Positions 1 to 7,428 of a DNA stretch of 40,689 bases are shown piece after piece. The notes under the pieces were generated by a model, which was given only the letters and a program-made list of their open reading frames with translations, made no database searches and had not been told where the DNA came from. Source of the stretch: Phycisphaerales bacterium (GTDB lineage: Bacteria > Planctomycetota > Phycisphaerae > Phycisphaerales > SM1A02); contig JABAAC010000032.1 in the NCBI GenBank assembly GCA_014238965.1, positions 1-40,689 on the forward strand, read 5' to 3'. Each line of letters begins with the position of its first letter. The stretch's first letter is position 1. A program made the position numbers and the translations under genes.

Positions 1-1
1 C

Positions 2-457
2 GGTGGTACCCCCGATGGCGCATGTTGTATTGGCAACGATTGCATCATGACCAACAAAGCGCATTGCTGGCAGGAGGGCGGCAAGTGGATCGGCCCGAAT
101 GTGCATTGCGACGCTATTGAGTGCATCACGCCAGACACTGGGGCATGCTGCGTTGACGGTGATTGTCACCAGTTGACCGAGAAACACTGTGTCTGGGAAG
201 GTGGCCAATGGGTTGGCTGGGGTGTCCCCTGCAGCGATGTCAATTGCGCCATGCCAACGCAGGGAGCGTGCTGTGTCAATGGGGGCTGTGTCATGCTCAT
301 GCCTGAGCAGTGTGCATCCATCATGGGCCACTGGAGCGAGGCGGCATGCGACAATGTGGATTGTGCCCCGTATTGCCCAGGCGATGTCAATGGCGACGGC
401 CAAGTGGGTGTCGGTGACATTCTCGATGTGCTGGCCCATTGGGGGCCGTGCATCTGA
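2..457 (+). CDS. Cysteine-rich repeat protein with C-terminal dockerin-like segment (5' truncated)
   Basis: The reading frame is open to the left edge, so only the last 151 residues are present and the true start lies outside the window; an internal ATG at 47 is not needed. Three successive units begin GACC and share the pattern GACC-x(2-3)-G/N-x-C-x(6-8)-C-x(4-6)-G-x-W-x(6-8)-C-x(3-4)-C, a repeat style common in planctomycete secreted proteins. The C-terminus, starting CPGDVNGDGQVG and ending in WGPC, is a short calcium-loop (DxNxDG) dockerin-like segment flanked by cysteines. The protein is therefore probably exported and disulphide-bonded. The dockerin-like tail is probably a surface or complex attachment element, but no cohesin or scaffoldin is visible here. 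Molecular function unknown. Confidence 0.85.
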   Translation, partial: GGTPDGACCIGNDCIMTNKAHCWQEGGKWIGPNVHCDAIECITPDTGACCVDGDCHQLTEKHCVWEGGQWVGWGVPCSDVNCAMPTQGACCVNGGCVMLMPEQCASIMGHWSEAACDNVDCAPYCPGDVNGDGQVGVGDILDVLAHWGPCI

Positions 458-486
458 TTGATGGCACGAGTTGATGTGATTGACAT

Positions 487-518
487 CACCCAGCGTACAT
501 GCCCGCGCACGTTGGGTG
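487..518. terminator. Hairpin between convergent genes
   Basis: CACCCAGCGT (487-496) can pair with ACGTTGGGTG (509-518) over 10 bp with one G-U pair and a 12-base loop. It is followed by TTTG and a T/G-rich stretch on the plus strand. It lies between the convergent repeat-protein gene (ending 457) and the methyltransferase gene (ending 544), so it can serve both strands. The U-tract is weak. Confidence 0.55.
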
Positions 519-543
519 TTTGATGTGTGGTTTTGGGGTGTGC

Positions 544-1992
544 TCAGTGGCGAGCCAAGTGTTGTGGTGCCTTTGACCACCACCACTCCAGCAGGCCCTG
601 TGGTGCGTGACCAAATGCGGCGCACGCCAGTTGCAAGAGCGACTCAAGCGTGCCTGATCCATGGTGCAAGCTTCGCGCTGCGTCCATGGCTTGCGATGTC
701 GCGTCCGTGTCAGGAAGTAACGGCAAGGCTGCAATATCTGTTGCGCGAAGGCGCAGCGTGTTTGGCGCGCGGCCCGCGCCAAAGTGTCGATGGATGGCAA
801 TGGCGGTGGTTTGCGGGGCGCACAGCGATGCGGTGATGCGCCACACATTGATCGGATCACTGGGCACGATGCGCACCAATGGTGTGCAGGGCATATAGGT
901 GCCATCTGGGTCTGGTGCCGCTTCGATGACACGGGTTTGCGTTGCGACAAGTACTTTGGGAACCAGACGAGCGTTGAGCAACGGTTCGAGGTCTCGGTGG
1001 GAAACAACGCCCGGGCGCGTCCAGCGGCTGCCATGCAATCGAGCAGATTTCGATCCGTGTAATAGCACTCCCGGATCAACTAATCCACATGTGACTACTG
1101 GAATGGCGTTGGGCGTCTCGTCGCACTCCACCACATGGTCTTGAAGTGCGTAGAACTCGTCGCGGAAGTCGGCAGTTACGGTGGCAACATCACCGATCGT
1201 CTTGGTAGCGGGGAGTTCCACGTTGGGCACGCCCGCGGCCCTTGCAAGTCGTGTGGCCCAATCGTTGATCGCCCCGGGCCTAGGGGTTGCGCGACGTTCA
1301 AGAATGATGCTAGCGGTGTGGACTTGTGCGGCAAACGGTGCTGGTTCACTCCAACAGTCAAGCGTGTCGCAGTGTGTGGCAAGGTGGCACCTCGCGGCGT
1401 GGGCATCTCGGGCCGACGCGATAGATACAGGCACGATGGCTCCCAGTCGCCCGCCAGGGCAAAGCAGCGACTGCGCTAGAAGCAGAAAGCCCGTCGAGGG
1501 GTCGGCGTAAGGGCCAAGTAAATCTCCAAAGCGAGCTTTGAGCGCATCGGCGCGTTGTGCAGCGTGCGAGTCCGCGCGACGAAGTCGACCTCTGTAGGGA
1601 GGGTTCAGTAGGACAATGTCGTACGCATGGGCGTCGTTGAGCAGTTGTAGCGCATTGCCTGTTTGAATGTCAGCGTGTGGAAGACTGTCAGCGGCCACGC
1701 GAGCAAGAGGCTCTTCTAATTCGATGCCATGCAGTTTGACGGCAAGCCCTCGATTGTGCGCGACCTCAGCGGCGGCGGCAAGCAGCCGACCTGAACCGCA
1801 GGTCGGGTCAATAATGTTCAAGATTCGATTCGAATGAAGCGGGAGGGTGGCTTCGGCAAGTCGAATAGCCAGGGCGTAAGGCGTCAGCACAATGCCCTTC
1901 GCTCTGACGCCAGCTGATGAGTCAGCTGTCTGAGCTAATGCCGTGGCTTCTTGCTGCGGATCCACAATCGGGACTGGACTTGGGGACATCAT
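544..1992 (-). CDS. N-6 adenine-specific DNA methyltransferase (orphan)
   Basis: Class I SAM-dependent DNA methyltransferase of 482 residues. Seen directly: KGIVLTPYALA (about 32-42, motif X region), the SAM-binding motif I DPTCGSG (62-68), acidic E91/E93 after the second strand, and the catalytic motif NPPY (130-133) of N6-adenine (or N4-cytosine) methylases. The gamma-type order (X, I, IV) with a long C-terminal part that could recognise target DNA resembles type I/IIG modification proteins. No restriction endonuclease, specificity subunit or translocase lies nearby, so it is either a solitary epigenetic methylase or a defence remnant. Two adjacent ATG codons (1992, 1989) could start it and neither has a clear Shine-Dalgarno sequence. 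The target sequence cannot be read from the protein. Confidence 0.88.
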   Translation of the reverse strand: MMSPSPVPIVDPQQEATALAQTADSSAGVRAKGIVLTPYALAIRLAEATLPLHSNRILNIIDPTCGSGRLLAAAAEVAHNRGLAVKLHGIELEEPLARVAADSLPHADIQTGNALQLLNDAHAYDIVLLNPPYRGRLRRADSHAAQRADALKARFGDLLGPYADPSTGFLLLAQSLLCPGGRLGAIVPVSIASARDAHAARCHLATHCDTLDCWSEPAPFAAQVHTASIILERRATPRPGAINDWATRLARAAGVPNVELPATKTIGDVATVTADFRDEFYALQDHVVECDETPNAIPVVTCGLVDPGVLLHGSKSARLHGSRWTRPGVVSHRDLEPLLNARLVPKVLVATQTRVIEAAPDPDGTYMPCTPLVRIVPSDPINVWRITASLCAPQTTAIAIHRHFGAGRAPNTLRLRATDIAALPLLPDTDATSQAMDAARSLHHGSGTLESLLQLACAAFGHAPQGLLEWWWSKAPQHLARH

Positions 1993-2039
1993 TCGTGCAT
2001 TCTGAAGTTACAGGGGATAGGCCCCGCGAACACCTGCGT

Positions 2040-2470
2040 AGAGCCCCGTACCCTTGTTTTGAGAACGAGGTGAAGTTTACCCAAGCTAGTTGGCATGGGG
2101 CAATGTTTGGAGCGAGCAGAACATATGCGTATGCGATACATCGAATGGGCCACCGCAAGTCTACTTGTTTGCGCAGCAACCATGCCGCGTTGTCCATTGA
2201 AGCGCATCGGCCTGATGGCACTGTCGTAGGGCTTGTCGAGATTGACGATTGGGATCCGCATTGGCGGCGTCCGTTGATGCTTCAGACTCCAATTCAATTG
2301 CCCGTTGGAACTCGGCTTAAGAGGTAGTTGGACCATTGCAAATACTAAGGCGAATGAACGCAACCCATTTGTGCCACTGGAGCAATACAGCGTTGCGATG
2401 CGGACCGGGGCAGTGGCATGGTTGCTGCACGTGGCAGCGGTTGATGCATCTGATGACAGTGCTCTTGTGC
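2040..2470 (+). pseudogene. Decayed remnant of a copper type II ascorbate-dependent monooxygenase C-terminal domain
   Basis: No intact gene occupies 1993-2627. In plus frame 3, around 2205-2325, the translation reads RPDGTVVGLVEIDDWDPHW and then PIQLPVGTRL before a stop at 2325-2327. This closely resembles the family pattern 'PDG....L..I.DWDF.WQ......PI.LP.GT.L' of DBH/PHM-like C-terminal domains found in planctomycete secreted proteins. In that family the next conserved stretch is DN(S/T)..N..NP. Here NTKANERNPF appears in the +1 frame (about 2350-2379), just past the stop, which implies a frameshift. Upstream, a histidine-containing stretch in frame 3 may be the start of the same domain. 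No signal peptide or start is visible and downstream frames soon close. I infer a broken gene fragment; both ends are approximate. Confidence 0.5.
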
Positions 2471-2613
2471 CCTGGGGCCAAAGGCAATTGCTTAAGAGGC
2501 AGCGCGATTCGAGAGTTGATTCACCCGCTCGTCCAAGGGTGGACAAGAATAAGAGTTGAGGCGGCCTCTGTTACCGTGCCATCAAGGTGAGGGTGAGATT
2601 GCCCCTCTTAACC

Positions 2614-2620
2614 GAAGGAG
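2614..2620 (+). promoter_or_regulatory. Ribosome-binding site that decides the SYLF gene start
   Basis: GAAGGAG at 2614-2620 is 7 bases from the ATG at 2628 but only 1 base from the ATG at 2622. It therefore supports 2628 as the start and rules out the longer frame that opens at 2556. Confidence 0.7.
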
Positions 2621-2627
2621 AATGTAC

Positions 2628-3197
2628 ATGCGACATGCGCGATTGATTCTGGGTTGTTTTGTTGGCGCTGCGCTCATTGCAGGAACACACGCTGGCTGTA
2701 GCAACGCCACATCGGGGGCCCGGCCCACGTCCGCCAGCGAGCGACTAGATCTAGGTAGCGCAACCAAATCAGCGTTGGCAGCGTTTCAAACCGATTCTCG
2801 AGCAGGCAGCTTCTTTACCTCCGCTTATGGCTGGGTCGTCTTTCCAAAGATCACCAAGGGCGCTGTTGGCGTGGGTGTTGCAAGTGGTCGAGGCGAGGTA
2901 TATCGCGAGGGCAAACTTGACGGGTACGCAAAGGTCACGTCGGTGACACTTGGCGCGCAGATCGGCGGGCAGACATTTTCTGAGGTGATCTTCTTTAAGA
3001 ACAAGTTTGCATTCGATAAGTTCACCGCTGGTCAGTTTGTGGTGAGCGCCTCTGCTGGTGCGGTGTCTGGCAAGCAAGGTAGCCAGGACTTAGCAAACTA
3101 CAGCGATGGGGTTGCGATGTATACCAGAGACAACAATGGTCTGATCGTTGCTGCTGACATTGGAGGCCAGCAGTTCAACTACCAACCGTTGCCCTGA
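2628..3197 (+). CDS. SYLF (Ysc84-like) lipid-binding domain lipoprotein
   Basis: Predicted 189-residue exported protein. The N-terminus (MRHARLILGCFVGAALIAG, then THAGC) is a signal sequence with a possible lipidation cysteine at 24, although His at -3 makes the lipobox imperfect. Residues about 45-187 match the SYLF/DUF500 domain. The markers are an 'AF..DSRAGSFF..AYGWVVFPKITKGAVGVG.A.GRGEVY' style opening, a central GGQTFSEVIFFKN region, and an end where aromatic and glycine residues alternate. SYLF proteins bind membranes and phosphoinositides in eukaryotes; bacterial members are abundant periplasmic or lipoprotein forms with no settled role. It is a single-gene unit followed by a hairpin. 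Confidence 0.88.
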   Translation: MRHARLILGCFVGAALIAGTHAGCSNATSGARPTSASERLDLGSATKSALAAFQTDSRAGSFFTSAYGWVVFPKITKGAVGVGVASGRGEVYREGKLDGYAKVTSVTLGAQIGGQTFSEVIFFKNKFAFDKFTAGQFVVSASAGAVSGKQGSQDLANYSDGVAMYTRDNNGLIVAADIGGQQFNYQPLP

Positions 3198-3225
3198 CAA
3201 GCAGTCACACAACACAATCCAAAGC

Positions 3226-3262
3226 ACACAGCCGGAGCGTGAAAGTCGCACTCCGGCTGTGT
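3226..3262. terminator. Strong hairpin after the SYLF gene
   Basis: ACACAGCCGGAG (3226-3237) pairs perfectly with CTCCGGCTGTGT (3251-3262): a 12-bp stem with a 13-base loop. It lies 28 bases after the SYLF stop and 27 bases before the convergent gene ending at 3290. No long U-tract follows on either strand, so it may be a bidirectional terminator or an mRNA-stabilising hairpin. Confidence 0.7.
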
Positions 3263-3289
3263 TCGTGAATCGGCAACCGCGCGGATCGG

Positions 3290-3643
3290 TCAGCCGACTC
3301 GTGCTTGGTCAATGGACAGTGGGTTGGCTCGCGTGTCGGCAACGAGGTGCTCTATTGCGACAATCCACCCCTTAGGAATTTTCTGGACCCCTCCGGTGAG
3401 ATCAGGACTCCGGGTATCTGTCAGCGCGACGTAATCATCATTTTCGTACATCAATAGGCCCACCGTGAGGACCTCAGCGGGGGGCCGAATGGCGAATTCA
3501 ACCATCTCCTCTAGATCCTCCCAGCCAGGTCCCCCGCGAGCTTCAGCGTCCACCCACCGGACGCTAACCATGGGCCAAGGAGCGTCAATAATGCGTTGCA
3601 CGATGTCGGCTGGTTGCTCGTGCTGATGTCGATTTGTCGTCAT
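3290..3643 (-). CDS. Small conserved hypothetical protein
   Basis: 117 residues starting at the ATG read from 3643. The frame stays open upstream, but the composition becomes irregular before MTTNRHQHEQ. The body is hydrophilic with mixed alpha/beta character: a WVDAEAR...GW.DLEEMVEF segment, then a hydrophobic strand EVLTVGLLMYEND, YVALTDTRSPDLTGGVQKIPKGWI, and an acidic/helical end. The 'vtvG.l...ndyvaL..tr.......IPKGWI' pattern recalls small phage and plasmid hypothetical proteins, but I do not recognise a named family. It is divergent from the ankyrin lipoprotein gene, with 85 bases between the two starts. Confidence 0.6.
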   Translation of the reverse strand: MTTNRHQHEQPADIVQRIIDAPWPMVSVRWVDAEARGGPGWEDLEEMVEFAIRPPAEVLTVGLLMYENDDYVALTDTRSPDLTGGVQKIPKGWIVAIEHLVADTRANPLSIDQARVG

Positions 3644-3728
3644 GGGGCCTTCAATGTCCTTCCAAAGAAGACAATGGCTTGCGTGGGGCGGTCTTTCACC
3701 TGCCTTGCAGGGAGTATGCTTCAAAGCC

Positions 3729-4457
3729 ATGAGGCCCTCAAAAACGCTGATTTTAATGACCGTGTCCCTCCTGCTGTGGGGGTGTGCAACCACTGCCCCC
3801 AACGGGGATCTTGAGCCGTTTGTGTCCGTTTCAACGCCGCAAATCAAGCGTCAAGGCCACCCACTTCACACAGCAGCGGCCCAATGCGATGTTGAGGGGG
3901 TCAAGGAAGCCATAGATCGTGGGGATGACGTCGATGCACGTGACCGTGCAGGCCGCACGCCCTTGGCCATTGCTTGTCAAGGGAACTGTTTCGAGGCAGC
4001 AGTGGTATTGATTGCTGCAGGGGGAGATGTGCATGGGGCAGACGCCCATGGGATGACGCCGCTGATGCAAGCGGCGGGGGCTGGTTCCGTGTCCTGTGTG
4101 GAGTTGCTGCTGCGACACGAGCCAGATTTGCTTGCCACAACCCATGAGGGGCTCGATGGCACGCATTTGGCAGCGAGCACTGGTCAAGCTGAGTGTGTTC
4201 GGCGGTTGCTTGCATCAGGTGCCGATGCCGATCGATTCACGATATCGGGCCGCACGCCGCTGATGCAGGCGGCTGAGGCCGGGCAGGTGGCCTGTGTTGT
4301 TGTGCTTCTTGATCATGGGGCTGATGTCAGCTTTGAGGACGCAGCAGGCCATACAGCGAGGGGCTTAGCAGCATCGGGTGCCCAGGCTACGGCCGATCCT
4401 GGGAAACGGGACCGGTATGAACGCATCATCGAGTTGCTTCTGGTGGATGCGCCCTAA
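3729..4457 (+). CDS. Ankyrin-repeat lipoprotein
   Basis: 242 residues. The chosen ATG (3729) gives a clean lipoprotein signal: a short charged start, hydrophobic LILMTVSLLLW, then lipobox LLWGC with lipid cysteine 19. Longer in-frame starts (from 3642) would bury this signal. Six ankyrin-type repeats follow at roughly 44-72, 74-106, 107-139, 143-172, 173-205 and 206-238. They carry recognisable G.TPL..A...G....V..LL..GAD signatures in repeats 2, 3 and 5; repeats 1, 4 and 6 are degenerate. It is likely an envelope-anchored protein-interaction scaffold. The STAS gene starts 33 bases downstream, so the two may be co-transcribed. Partner unknown. Confidence 0.88.
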   Translation: MRPSKTLILMTVSLLLWGCATTAPNGDLEPFVSVSTPQIKRQGHPLHTAAAQCDVEGVKEAIDRGDDVDARDRAGRTPLAIACQGNCFEAAVVLIAAGGDVHGADAHGMTPLMQAAGAGSVSCVELLLRHEPDLLATTHEGLDGTHLAASTGQAECVRRLLASGADADRFTISGRTPLMQAAEAGQVACVVVLLDHGADVSFEDAAGHTARGLAASGAQATADPGKRDRYERIIELLLVDAP

Positions 4458-4490
4458 ATCGGACCATTGGAATCGGCTAGGCTTGACCCC

Positions 4491-4832
4491 GTGGAACTGA
4501 CGCCTATTGAAATCGACGGCGACATCTTCGTGCTTCAAGCCGACGGCGGTTTGGATCGCTCAAATGCCACCGCATTTCTCAACGACCTCGATTCGCTTGT
4601 AAAGAGTGGGATGTCCCGGCTGATCATCGACTGCAGCACGTTGCACACGATTACAAGTGACGGCTTTGCAGCGCTGCTTCGCGCTAGTCACCGTGCCAGA
4701 CGAGTTGGCGGCGACGTCAAGATCGCTGGCCCCAAGGGGATGGTCGCCCAAGCGCTCCACATCACTCGACTCAATGTGGTCTTTGATGTATTCCCGGATG
4801 TCGACCAGGCCCGGCAGGCGTTCGCGACGTAA
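4491..4832 (+). CDS. STAS-domain protein (anti-sigma factor antagonist-like)
   Basis: 113 residues from the GTG at 4491, the usual length for stand-alone STAS proteins; a TTG at 4467 in frame would add 8 residues. The pattern is typical: an opening strand pair (EIDGDIFVLQADGGLDRSNA), RLIIDCS, then TITSDGFAALLRA where SpoIIAA-like proteins have MDSSGLG. The serine equivalent to the phosphorylated Ser58 of Bacillus SpoIIAA is kept (Ser56), while the preceding Asp is Thr and the following Ser is Asp. The domain ends with the usual VFDVFPDVDQA helix region. Family members act in partner-switching with HPK-like serine kinases and sigma or other regulators; no kinase or phosphatase partner lies in this window. 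Confidence 0.85.
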   Translation: MELTPIEIDGDIFVLQADGGLDRSNATAFLNDLDSLVKSGMSRLIIDCSTLHTITSDGFAALLRASHRARRVGGDVKIAGPKGMVAQALHITRLNVVFDVFPDVDQARQAFAT

Positions 4833-4850
4833 AGAGTGCTTCGCACTTTT
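4832..4850. terminator. Bidirectional intrinsic terminator
   Basis: AAGAGTGC-TTC-GCACTTTT forms an 8-bp stem (one G-U) with a 3-base loop, starting at the STAS stop codon. The plus strand continues CTATTTCATT, giving a U-rich tail. On the minus strand the stem ends in TTT, close behind the convergent DUF993 gene (stop at 4856). Confidence 0.75.
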
Positions 4851-4855
4851 CTATT

Positions 4856-6049
4856 TCATTCCAACAGGAACATCGCCCGTTCAGCGGCATCGGGCGCATC
4901 GGCAATGGCCCCGCACTGTGATGCAGCTTGCAGCACACGCGTGTACCACTGTCGGTTTCGATCACGCTGCAGGTGATTTGGTAGATCGAACACATCTTGC
5001 ACGTCATTGACGTACGCGAGAAAGGCCAGCCCTGCCTTGTACAGCGGCGTTGGCGATTCAAACACAACACGCCCCAACGCCTCGCATGACTGCAGTATCA
5101 CTGCCGCGTCGTCATGGCGACCAGCGGCCATCGCTCGCATCGCGATGCTGGCCGGGCCAGCAATGGCGCCGAAGATGCCAAGCAATGCGTGGCTGAAATC
5201 GCCAAGGGGCACCTGTCGATCGCCAAAGGCCACAGTCCGATGAACAGTGTGATCGTCAGTCATCAACGCGCCGAAGTTGTAATCGTCGCCAGTAAGCATG
5301 AGCTGATCGGTTTGGGCAATCGATGTTCGTAAGTTGCGCTCACGATCAGCGTCTAGCAGTGAGAGTTTGGCGGCACGCACGGTGCCCGGGTCATGTCTCA
5401 TCACTCTCAGAAAAGCGTCATCGGGAAAATACCCTTCGAGCGATGGCATGAACTGTTCGCCAAGCCAATGCACGATCAGTGGCCCGCAGTCGCGGCACTG
5501 GTCGATGATCGCGCAATACACATCGACGTAGCCTTGAGCGTCTGTGTTGAGCGCAGGAAGCAGCGGCATGGGCAGGAGTACTGCCGTTCCATCACACCTA
5601 TAAATTTCGTGCACTTGTTCTACGACGGCATCAATCAGCACAGTTGTGGTGGTTACGTCACATTGGTGATCGCTACTAGCGCCTGCTACGAAGTCCAATC
5701 CAGCCTCGCTGGTTCGGCGAATCAGCTCGTGTGAGGCAGCCCATCCCAACTCGAATCGCTGCGCCGTGTCCATGGCTTCGGCGATGGCAAGCCCATGGTC
5801 CGTAAGGTGCTTTCGCACGTTCAGTGTGGCATCCCAGTCGATATGCGTGGCGATGTCCGCGGGCGTGCCTGGTCGCTCGAGTGTGTGGTCAACCCCCGCG
5901 TACGTATCTGACATGACGACATGGGCGGCAGCGAAGGCGAGTCGATTCGCCATGACATCTGGTAGGTCATGGGTTCGTTCGTCCCACACCCCATCGTGGA
6001 TCTCGAATGGGTCGAGCTCGGTTGCACGAATGAGGCCTCGCTGGCTCAT
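4856..6049 (-). CDS. DUF993 family protein (dihydrodipicolinate synthase-like aldolase fold)
   Basis: 397 residues beginning MSQRGLIRATELDP; the ATG at 6049 overlaps the upstream transporter stop as ATGA, which supports it over the longer frame. Length and content fit DUF993, a family related to dihydrodipicolinate synthase/aldolase TIM barrels. VRAAKLSLLD (Lys228) sits where a Schiff-base lysine would be expected, but that role is inferred. A W-GEQF...GYFPDDAF region lines the barrel core. As the last gene of a four-gene coupled operon with an enolase-superfamily enzyme, an ene-reductase and a transporter, it most likely cleaves or processes a keto-acid intermediate. Substrate unknown. Confidence 0.85.
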   Translation of the reverse strand: MSQRGLIRATELDPFEIHDGVWDERTHDLPDVMANRLAFAAAHVVMSDTYAGVDHTLERPGTPADIATHIDWDATLNVRKHLTDHGLAIAEAMDTAQRFELGWAASHELIRRTSEAGLDFVAGASSDHQCDVTTTTVLIDAVVEQVHEIYRCDGTAVLLPMPLLPALNTDAQGYVDVYCAIIDQCRDCGPLIVHWLGEQFMPSLEGYFPDDAFLRVMRHDPGTVRAAKLSLLDADRERNLRTSIAQTDQLMLTGDDYNFGALMTDDHTVHRTVAFGDRQVPLGDFSHALLGIFGAIAGPASIAMRAMAAGRHDDAAVILQSCEALGRVVFESPTPLYKAGLAFLAYVNDVQDVFDLPNHLQRDRNRQWYTRVLQAASQCGAIADAPDAAERAMFLLE

Positions 6050-7428
6050 GCTGTAACCGCCGTCCACCAACCCGGCAACTTGGTGATTGCGAACCACAGT
6101 AGGAACCCAACAAGAACAACCGTGCTCATGCACATCCCGGCAATCCACAGGCCACCTTTTGTGCCCTTAGGCATGGCATCACCCAGGTACGTTCGATTGC
6201 GTTGCAATTTAATGAAGCCGATATAGGCAATGGGTAGCAGTAGCCCGCAGATGATATTGGTAGGTACGGCGACCCACATCGCGATGTCGCTCCAGAACAC
6301 CGCGCCGAGCACGCCGATGGCCGGAAGCAACATGCCAACGCGATAGGTTGGCCCTTTGGTTGGTTCACTGCCGAGTTTGTTCGTCATTACCGACAACGCG
6401 AATCCGCTGCACAGCATTTGCATGGTGATCGATGACAACGCCATGGCAAGGACGCCTAGGCCAAAGACCCACAGGCCAACGGTTGGACCAAGTCGGTCTG
6501 GCGCCGCGAGCACTTGCGCGCAGGCCCACGGTGTGATCTTCTTGCCATCAAAGAGTTCTGGCGATTGGAAGTGGAAGATGCTTGCCGAGGCAATCAACAA
6601 CAAGCAGGCAGCAAGAACATATGGAACAAACATGCCAATACCCAGGTCCAGTCGCGCAAGGCGTGCGTGGGCTTCCCCCCAACTGCGGCGGCGAAGTGTG
6701 TATGGATACACGAACACCATGTTGGCGCCGACAGCTGCAGCAAGTCCGGAGACAACTAATGTGATGCCAGCGACTCCTTTGTGTTCATCTGGAATGTTCG
6801 GGATAAGGCCTTTGAGCAAGCCAAGGGGCTCAGGAATACCCGTTCGAATGACGACCCATGCAAGGGCAATCACAATCAACCAAACCATCGCTTTGAGAAT
6901 GCCCTCGTACAGACGTACCAAGCGATGGGAACGGCCATAGAGCATGGCGACGCTGACACACCAGGCAAGTGCAATGAGTCCCATGACCCAGTTGGGCGCA
7001 TCCCATCCAAGATCGCGTGCCAACAAGCCGAGCATTGCTGCGGCCAAGGCGTATTGGGCAAACTGCCAAATGATCGATGAGACGATGCCTGAGATCGCCC
7101 AGCCCCAAGCGAAGAACGGCCCCGCGTATTGCCGCATCGCCTGGAAGGGATCCATATCTGTGGACAGTGTTTGGTGGGCTACGGCCGCGAGCACGATGAT
7201 GCCAAGCAGCATGGCGACGGGGGCAACCCAGAGTAAGTCGTAGCCAAATGCAGCACCAGCAAAGATCGAAGCGAATGCCGTGCCACCGCCGAGCGTCATG
7301 GCCGACTGCATGAAGCCCGGTCCCATCAAGTGCAGGTAGCCGATGGTTCGCTTTGGCCAAGGCTTGGCATCAAGGGCTTGGAGCTGCGACACCTCGTGGG
7401 GTTGGTTGGTCTTGGTGCTCGTGGTCAT
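6046..7428 (-). CDS. Nramp-fold (LeuT-type) membrane transporter lacking canonical metal-site motifs
   Basis: 460 residues with about 11-12 hydrophobic segments. The N-terminus (YLHLMGPGFMQSAMTLGGGT) aligns with helix 1 of Nramp transporters, and VGANMVFVYPY with helix 6. The metal-binding residues of true Nramps are missing, however. The helix-1 DPGN position reads GPGF (36-39) and the helix-6 MPH position reads YPY (241-243). The protein therefore probably does not carry Mn2+/Fe2+ in the standard way. Its start overlaps the reductase stop (ATGA at 7425-7428) and its stop overlaps the DUF993 start, so it is translationally coupled to metabolic enzymes. That context points to uptake of the operon's organic substrate, which is inference. 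Confidence 0.87.
   Translation of the reverse strand: MTTSTKTNQPHEVSQLQALDAKPWPKRTIGYLHLMGPGFMQSAMTLGGGTAFASIFAGAAFGYDLLWVAPVAMLLGIIVLAAVAHQTLSTDMDPFQAMRQYAGPFFAWGWAISGIVSSIIWQFAQYALAAAMLGLLARDLGWDAPNWVMGLIALAWCVSVAMLYGRSHRLVRLYEGILKAMVWLIVIALAWVVIRTGIPEPLGLLKGLIPNIPDEHKGVAGITLVVSGLAAAVGANMVFVYPYTLRRRSWGEAHARLARLDLGIGMFVPYVLAACLLLIASASIFHFQSPELFDGKKITPWACAQVLAAPDRLGPTVGLWVFGLGVLAMALSSITMQMLCSGFALSVMTNKLGSEPTKGPTYRVGMLLPAIGVLGAVFWSDIAMWVAVPTNIICGLLLPIAYIGFIKLQRNRTYLGDAMPKGTKGGLWIAGMCMSTVVLVGFLLWFAITKLPGWWTAVTA

Noticed and set aside
1989-2546. 185-codon open frame on the minus strand
   Set aside because: No domain pattern, and the opposite strand holds recognisable monooxygenase fragments, so this is probably chance in a decayed region.
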